Shown here: one piece after another, positions 58,667 to 64,000 of the stretch
How the letters are laid out: each line of letters starts with the position of its first letter
Position numbering within the stretch: position 1 is the first letter of the stretch
NCBI GenBank assembly: GCA_038227045.1
Contig: JBBRQD010000012.1
Span: 17,967 to 81,966, forward strand
Origin: JANXLS01 sp038227045
GTDB taxonomy: Bacteria; Planctomycetota; SZUA-567; H5-PLA8
DNA length: 64,000 bases
Direction of reading: 5' to 3'
Made by a program: the position numbers and the translations under genes
Notes under the pieces: model-generated
Databases searched by the model: none
The model's input: only the letters and a program-made list of their open reading frames with translations
What the model was told of the DNA's origin: nothing

Positions 58667-61312
58667 TTACGGGGCAGGCACGTTGACGATGGTATTTACC
58701 AATGTGGTCGACGCATGGAGTCCCAGTGCTCGTCCATTCAGCGTCACTAACGTGACGTTGCCGGAGGTTGAAAATGTGACTCCTGAAGAAGCAAGGATGG
58801 TTCCCACCATGGTACCGCCGCCCGCGGCGTTAATCGTCGCGGCGCTTCCCACTCGCCAATAAACGTTCTTGGGCTGCGCGCCGTTGATCATGATGATGCT
58901 GCGCGGGGCGCCGGGTCCCCCTACCGTGAGCGAGGATGCCATTTGGAAGACCCACACGGCATTCGTGTCACCCAGTGCGTCGAGCGTCAAATCCGAGCCG
59001 GTGATTTGGAATGTCCCGGCGGCTGATTGATAAACGCCTGGCGGAAGAGTCAACCCGCCCAACTGGCCTGCGCCCGGATCCGTGCCACCCGGGATTGATG
59101 CGGGAGAAAGATTGTCGTAAGCGTTTTGCGCGTCGGATGCGCCCTGAGTTGCGATTGCCAATGTGGACGCATTGCCGCCCACGCCTGCGCCTCCGGGTGT
59201 CGGGGGCGCGGAGTAAATCCTGCCGTTCACTTGTCCTTTATTGAGCGGCGTTTCGGTATAGATATCTCCCACACTGTCGTGGAATCCCGTTACGGTGGTC
59301 GATGCTCCCGTGGTCGAGATATCGCCATTGACGACGGTGAAAATTCCTTCGTTGGTCATGCCGGCGCCACCGCCAAAAGTTCCGAAGGACGCAGCCGCGC
59401 CGAGCGGCGGCGGGACAACGGTTCGTTGGCTACCCGTCGTAAAAATCCAAACTTTGTTAGTTGCCAATGCATTACCAGCCAGATCCTTGACGCCGGTTGT
59501 AACCGTCGCTGTGAACTGCGTGCTCGGAGCCAGATCGCTTCCAGGGGTGAAGGTTGCAATCTTATTGACTGTATCGTACGCGACTGCCCCCGATATCGGA
59601 TTCGCGCCGGGGCCCGGTCCAGCCAGGGTAAAACTGGTAACGTTAATTGTTGAAGGATCCATGGCCTCGTCGAAAGTAGCGTTCACCGTATGATTGATGG
59701 CGACGCCTGTGGCGTTATCGATGGGATTTGTTGAAAGCACGTTCGGGGCGGTATTGTCGGCGGTCGCGCCTGTTGTGAAGTTCCATGTAAAGCTGGCAGC
59801 CAGCCCATTACCGGCCAAATCTTTTGCTGCAGTTGTAATCGTGGCCGTGAACGAACTGTTGGTTGCAAGATTGCCCGTCGGTGTAAAGGTCGCGGTATTA
59901 CCCGTTGTCGCGTAGGTTATGGTGCCCGAAACTGCCGTTCCTCCCTGCATCAAGGTAAAGGTTGCAGTGTTGAGGGTTGAAGTATTCATCGCCTCGCTGA
60001 ATGTTGCACTTATTTTACTATTAATGGAGACACCTGTCGCCGCATTGGCCGGAATGTTGGAGATTACTGTCGGCGCTGTGGTGTCCAGCACTCTACCAGG
60101 GATAAAGTTGCAGAATTTCTTGGGCAACTTAGTGCTGTACGCGACGGATTTGCCACAGCCCGATGTGAACAGGGTCAGGTGGGTAGTATATACCTGTTCG
60201 CCGAGTGTGACATCGACACGCACGTTTTCCTCCGAGGTGACGAAAAATCCGAGCAGTGTCGCCTTCGAAAGTTTGAAGGTCATGTTTCCTTTGTTGCTGT
60301 CGTAGTGAAATGCTCCAGCGGGTGCGCTGAGAATGCCGTTTTTTGAGGTGACGCTGGTGGTCAGATCCTTATCAAACACGATTTGATTCACCACGTTGGT
60401 CAGGCGGACGCGGACAGTGTTTACGCCAGCCGCGCCTGGGAACACAAAGCCTGGATCACCCAATAGGAGCGACAGAGTAACCGAATCCTTACCGGGCTTG
60501 GTTGCTTTGCCCACTTTAATTTGCGCGGCTGAAACCACGAAGGCGGCGCTGCGGTAACCTGCGGTTGCGGCGAACAGGCCTTTCGCGTCAAAGGCTTCGT
60601 CCAAGTCATAATTGCTCGCGCCCACTTGCACTGTGTTGTGGAAAATGCCCGGCACCGTATCCGTGAATGTTTCCGATGTTGCGTTTACGGCAATGGTCTG
60701 TTTGCTTTCGTCAAGAATGACCGAAATGGCGGGCGCTGTACCTTTGGTGCTCTTGAACGTGGATTTCGGTTTCGACCCGGCGAATCGTGAGGTAGAATTG
60801 GCGTTGAGTGGAATTTGAATTTTCGGAATAGTTCCCAGACTCGCCACAAAGTTGTCGGTGGCGGGATTGAAGATATTTACCAGCGTGCGGTCGGCATTGT
60901 AAATGTATAGCGCATGCCAGGATTCTTTTCCCGCCGCGTCCACTTTGATTGATTGTTTCTTAATCCATAAGTTAGCGACATTTTTAATCACCACCGCGAG
61001 AGTGGCTCTGGCGCTGGTGTCGCGGTTAGAAACCGTCACCGTTACGGGGTACGTTCCGGCGGTCAGGTAAACGTGTTTGCCCAGCGTGTCAATGATGCCA
61101 TTGCCATAATTGTAGGTGATGGTGAGTGGAAGACCCCGCGGATCAGTCGCGGCCACGCCAATGGTAATTGTGTTGCCTACAAGTTGCGCACCGGAAATTG
61201 TCGGCACACTGTTGAACGTGGGCGCTGCGGTTGCCGCTACAGCGTTGGACGTCAGGACAAAAAACAGCCCTAGAAAGCATAGCGGAAGTTCACGAAAAAG
61301 TTTCATAGACAT
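58667..61312 (-). CDS. Large exported protein with Ig-like repeats and C-terminal ice-binding-like domain
   Basis: An 881-residue protein with signal peptide MSMKLFRELPLCFLGLFFVL. After an N-terminal PKD/cadherin-like stretch (LPLTITYNYGNGIIDTLG), two Big_5-type repeats follow (TAPTVISNIPANAATGVSIN and TAPNVLSTNPIDNATGVAIN, each ending in FTTG). The C-terminal ~230 residues fit the DUF3494 ice-binding-like fold: LGAAASFGTFGGGAGMTNEG, LTLPPGVYQSAAGTFQITGS, VYWRVGSAATI, MVGTILASSGVTFS. DUF3494 is shared by ice-binding proteins and many surface adhesins, so ice binding is not assured. GAGGTGGGG precedes the start. Confidence 0.9.
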   Translation of the reverse strand: MSMKLFRELPLCFLGLFFVLTSNAVAATAAPTFNSVPTISGAQLVGNTITIGVAATDPRGLPLTITYNYGNGIIDTLGKHVYLTAGTYPVTVTVSNRDTSARATLAVVIKNVANLWIKKQSIKVDAAGKESWHALYIYNADRTLVNIFNPATDNFVASLGTIPKIQIPLNANSTSRFAGSKPKSTFKSTKGTAPAISVILDESKQTIAVNATSETFTDTVPGIFHNTVQVGASNYDLDEAFDAKGLFAATAGYRSAAFVVSAAQIKVGKATKPGKDSVTLSLLLGDPGFVFPGAAGVNTVRVRLTNVVNQIVFDKDLTTSVTSKNGILSAPAGAFHYDSNKGNMTFKLSKATLLGFFVTSEENVRVDVTLGEQVYTTHLTLFTSGCGKSVAYSTKLPKKFCNFIPGRVLDTTAPTVISNIPANAATGVSINSKISATFSEAMNTSTLNTATFTLMQGGTAVSGTITYATTGNTATFTPTGNLATNSSFTATITTAAKDLAGNGLAASFTWNFTTGATADNTAPNVLSTNPIDNATGVAINHTVNATFDEAMDPSTINVTSFTLAGPGPGANPISGAVAYDTVNKIATFTPGSDLAPSTQFTATVTTGVKDLAGNALATNKVWIFTTGSQRTVVPPPLGAAASFGTFGGGAGMTNEGIFTVVNGDISTTGASTTVTGFHDSVGDIYTETPLNKGQVNGRIYSAPPTPGGAGVGGNASTLAIATQGASDAQNAYDNLSPASIPGGTDPGAGQLGGLTLPPGVYQSAAGTFQITGSDLTLDALGDTNAVWVFQMASSLTVGGPGAPRSIIMINGAQPKNVYWRVGSAATINAAGGGTMVGTILASSGVTFSTSGNVTLVTLNGRALGLHASTTLVNTIVNVPAP

Positions 61313-61386
61313 TTTATTCCCCACCTCTTTCTTGGAGGCTATTTGCAAAGTTTCCGACTACTTTCACAAGTAAAATAATGGGATTT

Positions 61387-61425
61387 CGGCAACATTGCCG
61401 ACATATCGGCAAATTACCATTGCCG
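61387..61425. promoter_or_regulatory. Double CGGCAA/TTGCCG inverted repeat
   Basis: CGGCAA-N2-TTGCCG (61387-61400) is followed by CGGCAA-N7-TTGCCG (61407-61425). The tandem palindromes end about 75 bp upstream of the ice-binding-type gene start on the minus strand, a position expected of an operator. The rest of the 61313-61892 gap (580 bp) contains the operator-like repeat at 61707-61784 and no recognisable gene. Confidence 0.5.
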
Positions 61426-61706
61426 AGGCAAGTATTTACCCATACTTTAATTTATTAAGCAATTAGCATGCCCAAAAAAGTAAAAAGATCCCAGCTATTT
61501 CCTCTTGCGGCGCGCCTGCAGCCACGCCGACCACAACATTTGAGCCGCCGACTAAAATACGAATGCAGTGATTCGAATTTTGGGTACGCTCCCTTAAGAT
61601 GGACGGGGTGTTCCTCTTGACAATGGCTGGAAGAACCAGTTTCCGTTTCAGCCCCAAGTTGCGCACATTTTCTGAACACAGTGTATCTGAGAACATGGCA
61701 CGATCT

Positions 61707-61784
61707 CTATGGGGTGAAACCCTATTTTAAGTGGGTTCACTGTTCTTCATTCGGAAATGAGCAAATGCGGGTTTTACCCCATAG
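61707..61784. promoter_or_regulatory. 16-bp inverted repeat upstream of the kinase gene
   Basis: CTATGGGGTGAAACCC (61707-61722) and GGGTTTTACCCCATAG (61769-61784) are reverse complements at 15 of 16 positions, 46 bp apart. They end about 109 bp before the kinase ATG. The spacer contains GTGGGTTCAC, which echoes the left half-site. Possibly autoregulation by the downstream response regulator. Confidence 0.45.
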
Positions 61785-61892
61785 ACGGATGGATATGATT
61801 GCTCGACAATAAAGTGTGCTCTACGCGGAACGCGATCGAAAATACCACGGCGGTCAACGCCAGGACGAAGGCCTAAGCCGAGTGAAATCTCG

Positions 61893-63014
61893 ATGCGCAA
61901 TATGAAAGAGAAATTAAATACGTTGTCCCTGCGCTATGTCGCCGAGTTGCGAATCTATGTCGCGCTGGGCGGGCGTGGAGACCACCAGCCGGCGATCGCG
62001 CTTGGACGCCAGATCATCGCCATTGGCCTGGAAACGCTGGATCTCGCCAAGATTCACGAGATCGCCCTGCGGCAACTCGTGAGCGCCCCGGAGTCTCCAA
62101 AGGCCAGAGCGAGCATCGTGAAACTGGCGGGAAAGTTTTTTATCGAAGCGCTGACGCCCATTGAGGCCACGCATCGCGCTGCCTTGGATGGACACGCGAA
62201 CCTGGATCGGCGCAGCGCGGAATTGGCTGTCGCGAACAGGCAATTGAAAAAGGAAATCGTGCGGCGCACGGGGGTGGAAAAAACACTCAAGGAAAAAGAG
62301 CGGCACGTGACCGAATTGCTTGCGCAGTCGCTTCAGATGCAGGACCATTTGCGGCAGCTCTCCCGCGATCTGCTTTCCGTGCAGGAAGAAGAACGCAAGA
62401 CGATCAGCCGTGAGCTTCACGACGATATTGCGCAGACACTGATGGGTATCAATGTCCATCTGGCGACCCTGAAAAAAGAGGCCGAGGTCAACACCGAGGG
62501 ACTTAATAAAAGGATCTCCAACACGCAGCGGATCGTCAAGAAATCCGTGGACATCGTCCATCAGTTTGCCCGCAAACTGCGGCCCATGATGCTGGACGAT
62601 CTTGGACTGATTCCCGCATTGACATCGTTTATCAAAGACTTTACAAAACGCACAGGCATTCTCGTTCAATTTGCTGCATTTCCCGGGATCGAGCAAAGCG
62701 AAATGGAGAAGCGTACCGTGCTTTATCGTGTCGTGCAGGCTGCACTATCCAATGTGTCGCAGCACGCGAAAGCGAGCGTGGCGAAAGTGAGTATTCAGCT
62801 TCAGAATGCAACCATTCTTTTGGAAGTCCATGACAACGGCAAATCGTTTAAAGTACAAGACGTGCTGTTTGCCAAAAATAACAAACGACTGGGATTGCTG
62901 GGCATGCGCGAGCGTATAGAGATGGTGGACGGCAATTTTTCAGTTGAATCCGAACGCGGCAAAGGCACCCGCATCCAGGCGCGAATTCCCTTTGGCAAAA
63001 GGGCGAGGAAATGA
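61893..63014 (+). CDS. Histidine kinase of the NarX/LiaS type (HisKA_3)
   Basis: A 373-residue soluble kinase with no transmembrane segment. The N-terminal 100 residues are helical (LGRQIIAIGLETLDLAKIHEI), resembling the RsbU N-terminal domain. A coiled coil follows (HVTELLAQSLQMQDHLRQLS), then the dimerisation box with phospho-His in EERKTISRELHDDIAQTL and the HATPase_c domain with N box RVVQAALSNVSQHAKAS, G1 EVHDNGKSF and G2 GLLGMRERIEMVDGNFS. A cytoplasmic sensor is implied. Its stop overlaps the next start by four bases. Confidence 0.93.
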   Translation: MRNMKEKLNTLSLRYVAELRIYVALGGRGDHQPAIALGRQIIAIGLETLDLAKIHEIALRQLVSAPESPKARASIVKLAGKFFIEALTPIEATHRAALDGHANLDRRSAELAVANRQLKKEIVRRTGVEKTLKEKERHVTELLAQSLQMQDHLRQLSRDLLSVQEEERKTISRELHDDIAQTLMGINVHLATLKKEAEVNTEGLNKRISNTQRIVKKSVDIVHQFARKLRPMMLDDLGLIPALTSFIKDFTKRTGILVQFAAFPGIEQSEMEKRTVLYRVVQAALSNVSQHAKASVAKVSIQLQNATILLEVHDNGKSFKVQDVLFAKNNKRLGLLGMRERIEMVDGNFSVESERGKGTRIQARIPFGKRARK

Positions 63015-63700
63015 AAATTATTGAACGAATTACGGTACTGCTCGCCGAAGACCATACGATGGTTCGCCAGGGCATCCACGCGCTGTTGAATGCGGAAGAC
63101 GATATTGAAGTAGTTGGAGAAGCATCCGACGGCCGCCAAGCGGTGAAATTGGCACAGAAGCTGCGTCCCGACGTGGTGATAATGGATATTGCAATGCCTC
63201 TGCTCAACGGGCTGGAAGCGGCCCGGCAAATTCTCAAGCTCGTTCCCATGACCAAAGTGATCATCCTTTCAGCGCACAGCGACGACGAATACATCGACCG
63301 CGTGTTCGACCTGGGCGCGGCGGGATATCTGGTCAAGCAAAGTTCCGCCGAGTTTCTCTCTAAAGCGATTCGCTATGCGCAAAAGGGAAAGTGTGTTTTC
63401 AGTCGGGCCATTTCCAAACGGCTACGCAAACGACCCTTACAATCTTCCACGCGCAATGACAAGTCCGTCAAAATCAGGGCACCGCGCCTCACGTCGCGGG
63501 ACGTGGAGTTACTTCAATTGATTGCCGAGGGCAAAGCGAACAAGCAAATTGCAGCAGGGCTCCGCATCAGCATCAAGACTGTCGAAAAGCACCGGCAGGC
63601 GCTCATGCGGAAGCTGGACCTTCACGATACGGCGGGGATCACCCGTTACGCCATCGCGACCGGGATTATCGAAAATAGCATACAAGTTAAAATTATCTAA
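63011..63700 (+). CDS. NarL/FixJ-type response regulator
   Basis: The 229-residue protein has a receiver domain with acidic pair AEDHTMVRQG, phospho-Asp in VVIMDIAMPLLNGLEA and the conserved lysine in YLVKQSS. The C-terminal LuxR-type HTH contains LTSRDVELLQLIAEGKANKQIAAGL and SIKTVEKHRQALMRKL. It overlaps the kinase stop by ATGA and is translationally coupled, so the two form a phosphorelay pair. A repeat end (63698-63727) abuts its TAA. Confidence 0.95.
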   Translation: MKIIERITVLLAEDHTMVRQGIHALLNAEDDIEVVGEASDGRQAVKLAQKLRPDVVIMDIAMPLLNGLEAARQILKLVPMTKVIILSAHSDDEYIDRVFDLGAAGYLVKQSSAEFLSKAIRYAQKGKCVFSRAISKRLRKRPLQSSTRNDKSVKIRAPRLTSRDVELLQLIAEGKANKQIAAGLRISIKTVEKHRQALMRKLDLHDTAGITRYAIATGIIENSIQVKII

Positions 63701-63727
63701 GAGCGTGTACAAGAAGTGGACGCGGCC
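63698..63727 (+). repeat. Solo end of the long-hairpin element
   Basis: Thirty bases are identical to the left end of the 171-bp element at 56334-56363, beginning TAAGAGCGTGTACAAGAAG; the match stops at 63728 and no right arm was found. Its first three bases are the TAA stop of the response regulator. It is either a decayed remnant of the element or an isolated terminal repeat. Confidence 0.8.
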
Positions 63728-63838
63728 ACTACGACGGAGTGGACCGATCGTTAAAATGTTACCTCCCGCGTTATAAGTTCGAACGAGTTATCGGCAAATC
63801 GAATCGCGATTGATTTAAATTGGGCGCGATTGCCCCGC

Positions 63839-63981
63839 GCATTTCTAAAGCATCGTTCTCGCTTGCGGCGGGCGGCGTTGAACTTCGTTGGTCTCGCACG
63901 GCGTATCTTCCCAATACGCCTTTGCTCGACCGCCTCGTTCAACTTGCCCGGCGCGGCGCGAGAACGACGCTTTAGAAATGC
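63839..63981. repeat. Long-hairpin element (E3), about 143 bp
   Basis: The arms GCATTTCTAAAGCATCGTTC and the reverse complement of the right end (GCATTTCTAAAGCGTCGTTC) pair over about 70 bp. The apex (ACTTCGTTGGTCTCG, GCGTATC, CAATACGC, CGACCGCCTCG) is a diverged version of the core in the 171-bp elements. The arms differ from E1 and E2. It ends 19 bp before the window edge. The region 63701-64000 contains only these repeats and no gene. Confidence 0.82.
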
Positions 63982-64000
63982 TCGGGTCAATAAGTTCGAA

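Noticed and set aside
1..64000. CRISPR array, prophage, insertion sequence or integron
   Set aside because: No regularly spaced identical repeats with unique spacers, no transposase, integrase or phage structural gene was seen.

Overview
The window is a chromosomal stretch of a Gram-negative bacterium that looks like a member of the PVC group (Planctomycetota/Verrucomicrobiota-like). This lineage call is an inference from gene content. The pointers are a DUF1552 + planctomycete-type cytochrome (DUF1587/1592/1588/1585) pair, PQQ-type beta-propellers, a sialate O-acetylesterase, secreted sugar-isomerase and Gfo/Idh/MocA oxidoreductases with Tat signals, DUF6799 repeats, LptE/BamD-like outer-membrane assembly proteins, and dispersed short repeats built from 'cgcaaag' and 'cgcggat' units. 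No rRNA, prophage, transposase or CRISPR array was seen. One tRNA (Glu, CTC) is present.

Layout. 1-2.5 kb: end of an unknown gene, an Rrf2-type regulator next to cysK, and a DUF2061 membrane protein. 2.6-5.1 kb: tRNA-Glu, an ankyrin-repeat gene broken by two frameshifts, and a cupin. 5.4-10.4 kb: the secreted DUF1552/cytochrome pair and a Vgb-like propeller. 10.4-16.5 kb: a nucleotidyltransferase-like protein, icd, a PQQ propeller protein and two exported proteins. 16.5-25 kb: ABC-F ATPase, a secreted protein, sialate O-acetylesterase, a 58-residue membrane protein and a lone nucleoside/sugar-type ABC ATPase. 25.1-30.2 kb: a compact type VII-like locus, with an FtsK/EccC-type ATPase behind three small helical WXG100-like genes. 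30.4-49 kb: lipoprotein, prepilin peptidase, a zinc metallopeptidase with TPRs, sugar isomerase, M15 peptidase, HEAT-repeat protein, oxidoreductase, purQ, an AddA-like helicase-nuclease and hemW. 49-56.3 kb: an envelope block with ftsH, a free-standing FtsH periplasmic domain, lptE, a bamD-like gene with an in-frame TGA, and a GT39-type membrane transferase. 56.7-61.3 kb: a run of very small genes (a Lys/Ala-rich basic peptide and three tiny membrane proteins), a multiubiquitin-domain/DUF2934 protein and a large ice-binding-domain surface protein. 61.9-63.7 kb: a histidine kinase and a NarL-type response regulator with overlapping stop and start.

The most unusual content is (i) the minimal type VII-like locus, which lacks the other known ESX/Yuk membrane parts, (ii) a family of long imperfect hairpin elements (two of exactly 171 bp, one of about 143 bp, and one isolated 30-bp end) sharing a conserved asymmetric core, (iii) genes with precise lesions (a 5-bp tandem duplication and a single-base loss in the ankyrin gene; an in-frame TGA in bamD), (iv) a multiubiquitin-like domain joined to DUF2934, and (v) palindromic repeats that have become part of coding sequence in the AddA-like and multiubiquitin genes. 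Four real genes of 28-58 residues were found by reading the intergenic DNA directly.
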